64,000 bases of DNA from an uncultured Eubacteriales bacterium (GTDB taxonomy: Bacteria > Bacillota > Clostridia > Christensenellales > Aristaeellaceae): assembly GCA_902764875.1 (NCBI GenBank), contig CACWXP010000005.1, forward strand, positions 105,053 through 169,052, given 5' to 3'. The position numbers and the translations under genes are program-made. Below the pieces are notes generated by a model. The model made no database searches. It was given only the letters and a program-made list of their open reading frames with translations, and was not told the origin of the DNA. Every line of letters begins with the position of its first letter. Position 1 is the stretch's first letter. Below are positions 54,958 through 63,854 of the stretch, in pieces.

Positions 54958-56625
54958 TTACCGAAGCAGCACCCGGGCCTCATAGGGCTGCAGTTTGCCG
55001 GCCTGATGGGTCGGATAGTTGGAAATCAGTTCTTCCCCTCCAACTTCCTCCGCCAGTGTGCACGCCACGGTATGATCCGTCCAGTTCAGCATGACTGTCA
55101 GGCGTTTCCCGTCCAGCTCCCGGGCATAGGCATATACATTCTCATCATCTTCCAGTAGCGGAATAAAGCTGCCGTACACAATGATATCATGGGTATGCCG
55201 GAGTTCGATGAGCTTCTGATAGTAATGGTACACGCTGTCCGGATCGTTTACCTGATCCTCCGCATTAATCAGCAGGTAGTTTTTGTTCACGGGCAGCCAC
55301 GGAGTACCGGTGGTGAACCCGGCGTTCTTCTCCGAGTTCCACTGCATGGGTGTCCGAGCGTTATCCCGGGCAATCCGGGCGAAATATCGGAGCATATCCT
55401 GCGCGTCTACCAGGCCGGATTCCACCCACTGGCGCCAGGCGTTGTGCACTTCCACATCCTGGTACTGGTTCACGTCCGTGAAGTAAATGTTGGTCATGGC
55501 CAGTTCCTCGCCCTGATACACGTAGGGCGTGCCCCGCATCATGTGGATCATTGTGGCCAGCATCTTCGCGCTGCGGGTCCGGAACAGTTCGCTGTCATTG
55601 CCGTAGCGGCTCACCTGGCGCGGCTGGTCGTGATTCCCAAGATAGACTGTATTCCAGGCTTTTCCCTGCAACGCGGTCTGCCAACGGTTGAAAGGAGCCC
55701 GCACATCCTTCAGCGGCGCGCCATGATCGCTCCACTTCCCGAGTTCGGTCCCGTCGTTCAGGCCGTCGTTGTGCTCAAAGGAGAAGATCATATCCAGTTC
55801 CGATCCGTCCTCGTTCGCATACCTGATAGCACTGTCCGTAGTTCCTCCTGCTTCACCCACCGTCAGCAGGTCATACTTGTCCAGCACCTCTCGGCGCATC
55901 TCCCGGAGATATCGGTGTGTGGTTTCCGTGTGCATGCACGAGGGCCCAAAGTCACCGTACAGGGCTCCGGGCGCCACCGGACCGTCGTTGAAATTCTCCT
56001 TGCCGATCATGCCGATGACGTCCATCCGCCATCCGTCCACGCCTTTGTCGCACCACCAGCGCATCATCTCAAACACGCCTTCCCGAACCTTCGGATTCGC
56101 CCAGTTCAGATCCGGCTGTTCCTTTGTGAATAGATGCAGGTAATACTGGCCGCTCTCTTCATCCTTTTCCCAGGCGGATCCGGAGAAGCAGGAGCCCCAG
56201 TTGTTCGGCGGTCCGCCGTTCTTTCCGTCCTGCCAGATGTAGTAATCCCGGTAGGGATTATCCTTTCCCTTCCGGCTTTCCACAAACCAGGCATGTTCAT
56301 CGGAAGAATGGTTTGCCACCAGATCCATCACCAGTTTCATGCCCCTGGCATGAATCTCGGAAAGCATCCGGTCAAAGTCTTCCATCGTGCCGAATTCCTT
56401 CATGATGGCCCGGTAATCCGAAATGTCGTATCCGTTGTCATGATTCGGAGACGCATAAACCGGCGAAACCCAAATCACATCGATCCCCAGGTTCTTCAGG
56501 TAGTCCAGGTGGGCGGTGATTCCGTTCAGATCTCCGATTCCGTCACCGTTAGAGTCGGCAAAGCTGCGGGGATAAATTTGATATACCACTGCTTCCTTCC
56601 ACCAGGTTCTTTTTTCGTTATTCAT
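54958..56625 (-). CDS. GH13 oligo-1,6-glucosidase-type alpha-glucosidase
   Basis: 555 residues from the ATG at 56623-56625, two codons inside a possible TTG start. Starch-enzyme barrel with WWKEAVVYQIYPRSFADSNGDG, DLVANHSSDEHAWF, nucleophile D202 in GWRMDVIG, acid/base E258 in TVGEAG and D333 in NHDQ. Valine after the nucleophile (MDV) is typical of enzymes that prefer alpha-1,6 bonds such as isomaltose. It is the last gene of a binding protein, MalF, MalG, GH13 operon and would cleave the imported alpha-glucan oligosaccharide in the cytoplasm. Its leader has a hairpin. Confidence 0.94.
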   Translation of the reverse strand: MNNEKRTWWKEAVVYQIYPRSFADSNGDGIGDLNGITAHLDYLKNLGIDVIWVSPVYASPNHDNGYDISDYRAIMKEFGTMEDFDRMLSEIHARGMKLVMDLVANHSSDEHAWFVESRKGKDNPYRDYYIWQDGKNGGPPNNWGSCFSGSAWEKDEESGQYYLHLFTKEQPDLNWANPKVREGVFEMMRWWCDKGVDGWRMDVIGMIGKENFNDGPVAPGALYGDFGPSCMHTETTHRYLREMRREVLDKYDLLTVGEAGGTTDSAIRYANEDGSELDMIFSFEHNDGLNDGTELGKWSDHGAPLKDVRAPFNRWQTALQGKAWNTVYLGNHDQPRQVSRYGNDSELFRTRSAKMLATMIHMMRGTPYVYQGEELAMTNIYFTDVNQYQDVEVHNAWRQWVESGLVDAQDMLRYFARIARDNARTPMQWNSEKNAGFTTGTPWLPVNKNYLLINAEDQVNDPDSVYHYYQKLIELRHTHDIIVYGSFIPLLEDDENVYAYARELDGKRLTVMLNWTDHTVACTLAEEVGGEELISNYPTHQAGKLQPYEARVLLR

Positions 56626-56632
56626 TGTCAAA

Positions 56633-56671
56633 CCCCCAAAAAGAGGCGGCAGACTGGTTGCAGCCTGCCGC
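56633..56671 (-). terminator. Hairpin with U-tract between permease and GH13 genes
   Basis: Stem gcggcag / ctgccgc (56646-56671) with a 12-base interior, followed on the minus strand by cctctttttgg. It probably reduces, but does not stop, transcription into the GH13 gene. Confidence 0.65.
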
Positions 56672-56685
56672 TGTGATTGATCCGA

Positions 56686-57585
56686 TTATTTGATGGAACC
56701 GTCCACCATGCCCTGCACGATATACTTCTGCGCAAACAGATACAGGATCACGATCGGCAGCATGGCCAGCAGCGTGGACGTCATAATCAGATGCCACTGT
56801 TTCACATATGCGCCGTTGAAACCCTGCACCGCCAGCGGGATTGTACGGATGTCGCCGCTGGATCCGAGCACCAGCAGGGGCAGCAGATAGTCGTTCCAGA
56901 TCCACAGGCCGTTCAGCACCAGCACCGTGACAAACACGGGCTGAAGCAGCGGCAGAACAATCCGGAAGAAGGTTCCCGCACGGGAACAACCGTCAATGTC
57001 CGCGGCTTCTTCCAATTCCAGCGGCACACCCTTGATAAAGCCGTGGAAAATGAAGATCGACATCGCTTCGCCGAAGCCCAGGTAGGCAAAGATGATACCC
57101 TGATAGCTCCGCAGCATCGGAATGCCCAGGAAGTCGCCCATGCTCTTGAACCAGGTCAGCAGCGGGAACATAACCACCTGGAAGGGAATCACCATGGCCG
57201 CCACATAGCAGAAGAAGATGGCACTGGACCACTTGGTCTTGTTCCGCACAAGCACCCAGGCTGCCATGGAGGAGAAAATGGAGATGACCGCCAGCGAGAT
57301 TATCGTGATAATCACGCTGTCCCGCAGGGCCGACAGGAAGTTGAACGTGGGATTGTTCCAGATCTCTTTCAGGTTTTCCCAGAACTGGCCCAGATTGTTG
57401 GGCAGACCCACCGGTTCATTGATAATGTCCGCGTTGGTGCGCATGGAGTTGAACACCACGATAATGAACGGCATCATGAACAGGATAAACAGGATCAACG
57501 TCACAATCTCAAGCGCGATCTGGCGTCCTTTGTGGGGTTTGTATCCCGCCATGCGTTCGATGGGGGCAGCAGCCGTTTTAGCCAT
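56686..57585 (-). CDS. Carbohydrate ABC transporter permease (MalG type)
   Basis: 299 residues, six membrane helices, first about residues 21-45 (ALEIVTLILFILFMMPFIIVV). The EAA loop is GVPLELEEAADIDGCSRAGTF and the C-terminus is VQGMVDGSIK. The start codon ATG shares its first A with the stop of the preceding permease (TAATG). Second permease of the alpha-glucoside operon. It needs an ATPase encoded elsewhere. Confidence 0.93.
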   Translation of the reverse strand: MAKTAAAPIERMAGYKPHKGRQIALEIVTLILFILFMMPFIIVVFNSMRTNADIINEPVGLPNNLGQFWENLKEIWNNPTFNFLSALRDSVIITIISLAVISIFSSMAAWVLVRNKTKWSSAIFFCYVAAMVIPFQVVMFPLLTWFKSMGDFLGIPMLRSYQGIIFAYLGFGEAMSIFIFHGFIKGVPLELEEAADIDGCSRAGTFFRIVLPLLQPVFVTVLVLNGLWIWNDYLLPLLVLGSSGDIRTIPLAVQGFNGAYVKQWHLIMTSTLLAMLPIVILYLFAQKYIVQGMVDGSIK

Positions 57586-58484
57586 TATGCCTCCACCTCC
57601 TTGCTCTTATTCCAGGACACCTGGATAATCGAGAAGATCGTCAGCACGACAAAGAAGATCACGGCCTTGGCCTGGCCCTGCGCCATGTTGTTGTACTTGA
57701 ACGCTGTCTGATAGATATTCAGCGCCAGCAGCTCAGACGCCTGTACAGGCTTGTTCATGAACATTGAGATCGGTCCGCCGTTGGTCAGGGCCACGTTCAC
57801 GTCGTACATCTTGAAGCTGTTGGTCAGCGTCAGGAACAGGGAGATCGTGAAGGCGTTGGCCATCAGCGGCACCTGAATCTTCAGCACCCGGGTCCAGTAT
57901 CTGGCGCCGTCCACTTCCGCCGCTTCCATCACAGACTTGGAAATGCCCTGAATGGACGCAACGTAGATCAGCATGATATAGCCCGCGTACTGCCAGGTGT
58001 TCACCGTCACCATGGTGAACATGACCGTATCCTTGTTGGAAATCAGCGATTTGCTCAGTCCTGCCCATCCGAGGCTTGCGCCGATGGACGGCAGTATGTT
58101 GGAGAAAATGAACTGCCACACAAGGCCCAGCACGATACCGCCGATCAGGTTCGGGACGAAGAAGCCGGCCCGGTAAAGATTCCGGCCGCGGATTTCACTG
58201 GTCACCAGCAGGGAAATGACGAACGCCACCACGTTAACCGTGATGATGTTCAGCACCGTGAACAGCAGCGTCACCAGGAAGGAATGCAGGAAGCCCGCGT
58301 CCTGGAAGATCGCCGCGTAATTCTCAAATCCGACCATTTTGGAAACCGCGCCGGTTCCCTGCCAGTCGGTAAAGGAATAGTAGATACCCAGAATAAACGG
58401 AATAATGATCACCAACACAAAAGCCAGCAGTGTCGGTAGCAGGAACAGAAATTCCGTCAGTTTCCGTTTGACTTTACTGCTCAT
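57585..58484 (-). CDS. Carbohydrate ABC transporter permease (MalF type)
   Basis: 299 residues from the ATG at 58482-58484, chosen because GGGGGG lies eight bases upstream. A start five codons earlier has no ribosome site. Six helices, the first about residues 9-30 (EFLFLLPTLLAFVLVIIIPFILGI), with the EAA loop GISKSVMEAAEVDGARYWTRV. It works with the MalG-type permease that follows and the binding protein that precedes it. Confidence 0.93.
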   Translation of the reverse strand: MSSKVKRKLTEFLFLLPTLLAFVLVIIIPFILGIYYSFTDWQGTGAVSKMVGFENYAAIFQDAGFLHSFLVTLLFTVLNIITVNVVAFVISLLVTSEIRGRNLYRAGFFVPNLIGGIVLGLVWQFIFSNILPSIGASLGWAGLSKSLISNKDTVMFTMVTVNTWQYAGYIMLIYVASIQGISKSVMEAAEVDGARYWTRVLKIQVPLMANAFTISLFLTLTNSFKMYDVNVALTNGGPISMFMNKPVQASELLALNIYQTAFKYNNMAQGQAKAVIFFVVLTIFSIIQVSWNKSKEVEA

Positions 58485-58524
58485 AGATGAGCCCCCCATC
58501 GCTTTCTGCCGTAAAGGCTGAAAA

Positions 58525-58565
58525 GGGGGATGGCCCCTGAGCGGATTCTCCGAATGCCATCCCCC
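58525..58565 (-). terminator. Intra-operon hairpin after the sugar-binding protein gene
   Basis: A 10-bp stem gggggatggc / gccatccccc between the binding-protein stop (58582) and the permease start, followed on the minus strand by cttttcagcc. Third example of this arrangement in the window. Confidence 0.68.
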
Positions 58566-58581
58566 GAAAAGTTCCTATGGA

Positions 58582-59814
58582 TTACTTGGCAAGGCCCGCA
58601 ATCGCTTCGATCATCATCGCTTCGAAAGCGTCCACATCGATGGCGCCGGAAGCAAACAGTTCATAAATCGCGCCCAGCGTGCCCATGCCGAAGCCGTCCG
58701 GGAGCTTGTACTGCTGCCAGTCATAGGTCTTGCCGGCGGCATTCCATTCCATAACGGATTTGGACAGAGGCGTGGCGGGAGCCAAAGTCACGTTGGTGAA
58801 AGCGGGCACCATGGCCGCTTCGTTGACCATGTAGTTCGCGCCGTCTTCAGAGGTGGCCAGGTAGTTCAGGTAGGCAATCGCTTCGTCCTTATTGCCGTTT
58901 TCGTTGACAACGTACCAGGAAGGCGGATTGACCAGGATGCCGTCGGTGTCTTCCTTCAGGAAGGCATGAGGCGCGTAAGCGATTTCGAAATCAGGATTCA
59001 GCGCGACCAGGCTGGGATCCATCCAGTTGCCCTGGTGATAGAAGGCAGCCTTGCCGTTGGCGAAAGCGGCCAGCTGGCTGTCCTGGGTGCCGTTCAGCAG
59101 CATGTCGGGATCGCTGTACTTGAAGATCAGCGCCACGTACTGGCAGTACTGATGGAACCGTTCGGGATCCACTTTACCTTCCAGCACCTGATCGATGTAG
59201 GTGGTGTCGTTCCGTTCGTTGCCGACGGTCAGATACACGTTGAAGTTATGCAGACCGGTTACCCAGGTCATACCGGTGGTGGTGCCGGCCACCATGGAAA
59301 CGACCATGTCCAGGCCCAGTTCAGCCTTCATGCTGTCCAGCTTCTCGAAAGCGGCGGCATAGGCGTCATAGTTGGTCAGGGTGGCGGGATCAATGCCGGC
59401 CTTGTCCAGGATGCTCTTGTTGTAAGCCAGACCGTAGCCTTCGACAGCCACGGGGAAGCCGACAACCTTGTCGCCGTCCATGTAGGCGGCATCGGTGTAC
59501 TGGGTCCATTCGGCGCCGGCCTGATCGGCAATCTTGTCTTTCCAGAGTTCATAGCCGCTGGGTCCTTCAATGACCCAGATGTCGGGTTCACGTCCGGAAG
59601 CCATTTCAGACTTCAGAACCGTATTGTAGTCGGAGGATCCGCCGCCGGTGATAACCTTCACCGGAACGCCGGTCTTCTCTTCATACAGTTTCGCATAGGC
59701 TTCCATCTGGGCAGTGATTTCCACCTTGTTCTGGCAGATCACCAGATCAGCCAGAGCGGAAGCCGCAGTCAGCACCATCGCCAGTGCCAGTACGAGAGCT
59801 ACAAATTTTTTCAT
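58582..59814 (-). CDS. Extracellular sugar-binding protein, family 1 (alpha-glucoside type by context)
   Basis: 410 residues. Signal peptide MKKFVALVLALAMVLTAASALA without lipobox. Mature start about DLVICQNKVEITAQ. Motifs of family 1: EPDIWVIEGPSGYEL, FPVAVEGYGLAYNKSILDKAGIDP, FANGKAAFYHQGNWMDPSL and the C-terminal region with PLSKSVMEW. It is the first gene of the operon encoding the permeases and the GH13 oligo-1,6-glucosidase, so the ligand is probably an alpha-glucan oligosaccharide. A LacI-type operator overlaps its transcription start. Confidence 0.92.
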   Translation of the reverse strand: MKKFVALVLALAMVLTAASALADLVICQNKVEITAQMEAYAKLYEEKTGVPVKVITGGGSSDYNTVLKSEMASGREPDIWVIEGPSGYELWKDKIADQAGAEWTQYTDAAYMDGDKVVGFPVAVEGYGLAYNKSILDKAGIDPATLTNYDAYAAAFEKLDSMKAELGLDMVVSMVAGTTTGMTWVTGLHNFNVYLTVGNERNDTTYIDQVLEGKVDPERFHQYCQYVALIFKYSDPDMLLNGTQDSQLAAFANGKAAFYHQGNWMDPSLVALNPDFEIAYAPHAFLKEDTDGILVNPPSWYVVNENGNKDEAIAYLNYLATSEDGANYMVNEAAMVPAFTNVTLAPATPLSKSVMEWNAAGKTYDWQQYKLPDGFGMGTLGAIYELFASGAIDVDAFEAMMIEAIAGLAK

Positions 59815-59937
59815 GGGATACCCTCCTCTTTTTATTTGACAGTCAGTGACTGCCTGTTAAAACGGATCTCCGCCGTTTTAATTCCCCTGGTTCTGTCCCT
59901 CGTTTTGTTCCTGTGCTGTTTGTTCAATATGGTCATC

Positions 59938-59992
59938 GGAAACGTTACCATTTGCAAAAATCATTCTACTTGATGAACACCCCGGTTGTCAA
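59938..59992 (-). promoter_or_regulatory. Sigma-A promoter with LacI-family operator for the alpha-glucoside operon
   Basis: On the minus strand TTGACA (59987-59992) and TAGAAT (59963-59968) are spaced 18 bases. About 13 bases downstream of the -10 lies GGTAACGTTTCC (59938-59949 read in reverse as GGAAACGTTACC), a near-palindrome centred on CG as bound by LacI/CcpA-type repressors. Repression released by sugar, or catabolite control, is expected. The cognate regulator gene is not in the window. Confidence 0.72.
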
Positions 59993-60056
59993 TAGAAATG
60001 TCTGCAAAAAATAACTTTTTGTCCCTTCGTGCGGCCTGGCCACCGGCTGTGAGCGT

Positions 60057-60086
60057 AAAAAAGGCCCGGGGGAAATCCCCCGGGCC
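60057..60086 (-). terminator. Terminator of the LplB/LplC-type operon
   Basis: GC-rich 11-bp stem ggcccggggga / tcccccgggcc, loop of 2 bases between the arms, followed on the minus strand by TTTTTT. It lies just after the binding-protein stop at 60122. Confidence 0.9.
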
Positions 60087-60121
60087 CGGAAAGGTTCGAT
60101 TCAATAATAAGTCAGACTGAA

Positions 60122-61618
60122 TTACTGAGCCTTCCATTCGTTGTACTGCTTCTGATACTCAGCCAGGATATCCTGATAGCCGGCAGCATCCAGAGCGCTC
60201 TGGAATTCAGCGATCTTGGCTTCCACTTCATCAGCGCCGAAAACGCCCAGTTCCAGGGACTTGCCGTACTCATCGAACACAGCCGCGCAGGCAGACCAAG
60301 CAGCTTCCACAGGAGCCTTGTTGGGACGGAAGCCGGAGGCTACAGTACCCTTTGCGGCATTGTTGAAGTTGTCGTACATTTCAACCTTGTTGTCGGGCTC
60401 GTCCACGGTCAGGGTCAGGGGCTTCACGGAAGTGGAGCACCATGCGTCATGGTGATACAGCTTGGTGATGCCGTCCGCATTGAAGTTGACTTTGCCGTTC
60501 TCCAGAACGTAGTCTTCACCTTCGATACCGTAGGTGTACAGGTCAGCAACGGCCTTGTCGGTGTACAGGTAGCCCAGGAATTCGATGGCAGCCTTCGCCA
60601 CTTCGTCAGAGACGTAAGCGGGGATGGCGTAGCAGGAACCCAGGGTGGTGGTGGAACGGCCCCAGTTTTCGGTAACCTTGGCAAAGCTTTCAGCCTGGCC
60701 GCCGTCGCGTCCTTCAGATTCCTCGTTATTCGGAACATTGGTCCACCAGTTCAGCATCCAATCCTGAGTCTGGTTGGTAGCGGAAGAAACCACGCCGCCG
60801 ATTTCATCGTCAACATTGAAGTAGCCCTTTTCGCCCCACTCGGCCATCAGCGTGCAGAAGGCCTTGTAGTCTTCGGTCTGGATGGGGTTCACCAGTTCGT
60901 TGGTGGCCTGATCCACACCGATCATGCTGAACAGCTGCTGATCAACGAAGTCATACTTGTCCAGGTAGAAACGATAGAACATGGGGGTGCCGGCGAAGAT
61001 GAAGGGATACTTCACGCCAGCTTCCAGGGCCTTGTCCATGTAGGGCTCAAGAGCCTTCAGACGGGCATAGATGTCAGCCTGGCCTTCGATATCAGCAACC
61101 ATGGCAGCCACATCGATGCCGGCTTTTTCAGCGTTGGATTCCAGGATCTTGATCATGTAGCCTTCAGCGCCCTCTTTGTACACAGGCACAAACAGGTCTT
61201 TTCCGTCATAGCGGGCAGCTTCCCAATACCAGGTGGGCATGGAATCCCACAGCAGGGTGCCGGGCAGCAGAGCGGTCAGATCTTTCGCGCCGTTGGAAGC
61301 GTACAGATCGTTGGTGCCGATGGTGCCATACCAGTTGGCAGTCCAGAGCAGGTCAACTTCCTGACCCAGCAGGGCGTTGTTGCCCTTCTGGCCATATTCG
61401 CTGTCCATGAACTCATGGATTTCGATGGCAACGTTGCTTCCCAGCTCAGCCAGGCGGGCATTGATGGCATCCTGCACCTTCTTGATGGCGCCTTCATCCA
61501 GGGAGGTCATGTAGCTGTGACGATACAGCCGAACCGTTGTGGTGCCGTCCGCGCTCGCGAAGGAGACGATGGACAGAGCCAGGCACAGAGCCAGAACCAA
61601 AGATACGAGTTTCTTCAT
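60122..61618 (-). CDS. Extracellular sugar-binding protein of an LplA/DUF3502 type
   Basis: 498 residues. Signal peptide MKKLVSLVLALCLALSIVSFAS, cleavage near ASA-DG, no lipobox at that site (the cysteine at residue 12 lies inside the hydrophobic core). Contains YGQKGNNALLGQEVDLLWTANWYGT, the aromatic-rich WNxxWTNVP-like region and a C-terminal YQKQYNEWKAQ typical of the DUF3502 C-terminus. It is the third gene after two LplB/LplC-type permeases. Probable ligand is an oligosaccharide. A beta-glucan is suggested by the GH94 gene upstream. Confidence 0.9.
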   Translation of the reverse strand: MKKLVSLVLALCLALSIVSFASADGTTTVRLYRHSYMTSLDEGAIKKVQDAINARLAELGSNVAIEIHEFMDSEYGQKGNNALLGQEVDLLWTANWYGTIGTNDLYASNGAKDLTALLPGTLLWDSMPTWYWEAARYDGKDLFVPVYKEGAEGYMIKILESNAEKAGIDVAAMVADIEGQADIYARLKALEPYMDKALEAGVKYPFIFAGTPMFYRFYLDKYDFVDQQLFSMIGVDQATNELVNPIQTEDYKAFCTLMAEWGEKGYFNVDDEIGGVVSSATNQTQDWMLNWWTNVPNNEESEGRDGGQAESFAKVTENWGRSTTTLGSCYAIPAYVSDEVAKAAIEFLGYLYTDKAVADLYTYGIEGEDYVLENGKVNFNADGITKLYHHDAWCSTSVKPLTLTVDEPDNKVEMYDNFNNAAKGTVASGFRPNKAPVEAAWSACAAVFDEYGKSLELGVFGADEVEAKIAEFQSALDAAGYQDILAEYQKQYNEWKAQ

Positions 61619-61693
61619 AAACCAGGGATCCTCCTTTTAAAATTTTATTTCAAAGCGGTTATTGAGCAAAACCGCCTGAAATCAAGCATGTGA

Positions 61694-62611
61694 TTAGCCC
61701 TTGACCGAACCGACCGTCAAACCCTTGATAAAGTACTTCTGGAAGAACGGGTAGGCGATAATAACCGGACCCACAACTACGATTACGGTTGCCATCGTTG
61801 CGGAATACTGGGGAATCGAGTTGCCCATAGCCTGCAGGGCGGACGACGGAATGTTCTTGTTGTTCAACAGCGTTTCGATCGATTTCTGAATGTTGATCAG
61901 CAGCAGCTGCAGAGGTTTCAGATCCGCCTTGTCGATGAACAGGAACGCGTTCTGCCAGTCGTTCCAGTAAGCTGTTGCCATCATGAATCCAACAGCCGCG
62001 AGACTGGGTTTCATCAGCGGAAGTGTAATCTGGAAGAATGTCCGGTATTCGCCGGCGCCGTCAATCTTCGCCGCTTCCATCAGTTCATCCGGAATGGAGC
62101 TGTGAATATATGTCCGCAGAATGATGACGTTCATCGTTGAAACGCACAGGGGCAGGATCAGCACCCACAACGTGTCCTTCAATCCGTAATATTTGGAAAA
62201 GAAGATGTACGCGGAAAGCTGTCCGCCGGAGAACAGCATCGGAATCAGCAGGAAAACAGAGAGGAAACCCTTCATCTTGAAATCCCTGCGGCTGATGGAG
62301 TACGCAAACATGCTCATGATCAGCAGCCCGAAGAATGTACCCAGAACCGTTACCGAAATGGTGATAAAATAGGACTGACGCAGCTGAGCACCGTAGCGAA
62401 GCACAGCGTTCATGCCGTCCATGGACCACTGTTTCGGGAAATAGGTGAATCCGGTGGCGTTGATCTCCGATTCCGCGGTGAACGCAGAAATGACAACCAG
62501 CAGAATAGGCAGGAAGCAGAACAGTGTAAATATGAACAGGCAAATGCCGAGAATCAGCTGACCCCAGTGAAACTGCTTCTTATGATTGATATCGCGAACA
62601 GCTGTAGTCAT
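61694..62611 (-). CDS. Carbohydrate ABC transporter permease (LplC type)
   Basis: 305 residues from the ATG at 62609-62611. An ATG two codons upstream sits only three bases after GGAGG and is less likely. Six helices, the first about residues 15-38 (LILGICLFIFTLFCFLPILLVVISAF), EAA loop SIPDELMEAAKIDGAGEYRTF. It forms the channel with the LplB-type protein encoded just upstream (14-base gap). Confidence 0.92.
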   Translation of the reverse strand: MTTAVRDINHKKQFHWGQLILGICLFIFTLFCFLPILLVVISAFTAESEINATGFTYFPKQWSMDGMNAVLRYGAQLRQSYFITISVTVLGTFFGLLIMSMFAYSISRRDFKMKGFLSVFLLIPMLFSGGQLSAYIFFSKYYGLKDTLWVLILPLCVSTMNVIILRTYIHSSIPDELMEAAKIDGAGEYRTFFQITLPLMKPSLAAVGFMMATAYWNDWQNAFLFIDKADLKPLQLLLINIQKSIETLLNNKNIPSSALQAMGNSIPQYSATMATVIVVVGPVIIAYPFFQKYFIKGLTVGSVKG

Positions 62612-62625
62612 CTTCATTCACCTCC

Positions 62626-63531
62626 TCAGAAAAGTGCGTTCTCGGGACTGATCCGGTTTACCATCCAATTGGCAAACAGCATCAGCAGCAGGCCGACAAC
62701 GGATTGGAAGAAGGTGGCTGCAGCCGTGAATCCGAAGTTGGAGTTCTTGGAGATGGCGTTCAGCACGTAAGAGTCGATAACCTCGGTCGTGCTTAGCAGC
62801 GATGAAGTATGCCGGGTGACCTGATAGAACAAACCGGTATCGGAATGCATGATTCCGCCGACGGACAGCAACAGCATCACCGTGATCATGGGAATCAGGG
62901 AGGGAATCGTAATATGGCGGATCTCATGCCACTTGTTAGCGCCATCGATGCGGGCCGCTTCGTACAGGGATGTATCAATACCGGCCAGCACGGACATGTA
63001 AAGCACCGATCCGTAGCCCACGCCGTTCCACATCTTGACGATGGTCAAGATGTACGGCCAGTATTCCGCTTTCCGATAGAAGGGAATGTTTGTTCCCAGG
63101 AGATTATTGATAATGCCGGTGCCGGAGGACAGATAAGCCATCACGATGAACTGCACTGCAGCGTAGGAAACGAAAACCGGCATGATCATGACCGTCTGCA
63201 TGATTTTCCCCAAGCGCTTGCGGGAGAACTGGTCAATGGAGATCGCCAGTACCACATTCAGGAACTGCCCGATAAACGTGAAGATCACATAATACAGCAG
63301 GGTATTGGACAGCATCCGGATGAAAACATCCTTCGACTGCAGCAGAAACTCAAAGTTCTTCAGCCCGATCAGCGGACTTCCGAAGATGCCTTTGGTATAG
63401 TCAAAGTTCTCAAAGGCAAGAATAAGACCGCTCATGGGAATGTAGTTGATAAACAGCAGCACAAGAAATACAGGCAACGCCAAAACCACCAGTGCCCTGT
63501 GCTGCCATGTGTTTCTGAAGAACTCCTTCAA
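62626..63531 (-). CDS. Carbohydrate ABC transporter permease (LplB type)
   Basis: 301 residues starting at TTG (63529-63531), preceded by GAAGGAG nine bases upstream. No ATG lies nearby in frame. N-terminal helix at about 13-33 (ALVVLALPVFLVLLFINYIPM), EAA loop GIDTSLYEAARIDGANKWHEI and the typical C-terminal NWMVNRISPENALF. First gene of the LplB-LplC-binding-protein operon. Confidence 0.92.
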   Translation of the reverse strand: MKEFFRNTWQHRALVVLALPVFLVLLFINYIPMSGLILAFENFDYTKGIFGSPLIGLKNFEFLLQSKDVFIRMLSNTLLYYVIFTFIGQFLNVVLAISIDQFSRKRLGKIMQTVMIMPVFVSYAAVQFIVMAYLSSGTGIINNLLGTNIPFYRKAEYWPYILTIVKMWNGVGYGSVLYMSVLAGIDTSLYEAARIDGANKWHEIRHITIPSLIPMITVMLLLSVGGIMHSDTGLFYQVTRHTSSLLSTTEVIDSYVLNAISKNSNFGFTAAATFFQSVVGLLLMLFANWMVNRISPENALF

Positions 63532-63583
63532 GGCTATCTCTCCTTCGAACCTTATAATGCGGAAAACTACCCTTATCTGCGCG

Positions 63584-63629
63584 GATTAGTATACTCCGGT
63601 AAGAACTTTTTGACAAGCACTAGATGTAG
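63584..63629 (-). promoter_or_regulatory. Sigma-A promoter with upstream element shared with the 10.3 kb operon
   Basis: Minus-strand TTGTCA (63611-63616) and TATACT (63588-63593) are 17 bases apart. The block matches 10308-10353 at about 38 of 46 positions, including CTACATCTAGTGCTTG upstream of the -35 box. Confidence 0.8.
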
Positions 63630-63816
63630 AGAAATGGCCGGTTTTAAGCCGTTTTGAACATGTCCGTACAAGAATGAAAACGATTGCAATCCTTGTATTT
63701 CAACAAACCTTGTTTGCCGAATCTTCCAAAAAAATTTTTTTCTGAATGCCCGGATTTTTGTAAAATGTGGAAATCACCGCAATTCTGAACCACAAGATAT
63801 TGTGTTCCATAAAATC

Positions 63817-63842
63817 GGAGCCCCGGCGCAGGCCGGGGCTCC
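63817..63842 (-). terminator. Terminator of the probable GH94 gene
   Basis: Perfect 11-bp stem ggagccccggc / gccggggctcc with loop gcag, followed on the minus strand by gattttatgg. Lies 12 bases after the stop codon. Confidence 0.8.
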
Positions 63843-63854
63843 CGATATGTCCGG

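Larger units (their letters stand above)
63532..63854. other. Intergenic region between the LplB-type operon and the GH94 gene
   Basis: Contains the promoter at 63584-63629, a terminator at 63817-63842 for the gene upstream, and about 180 bases of AT-rich sequence with no supported gene. Confidence 0.6.
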
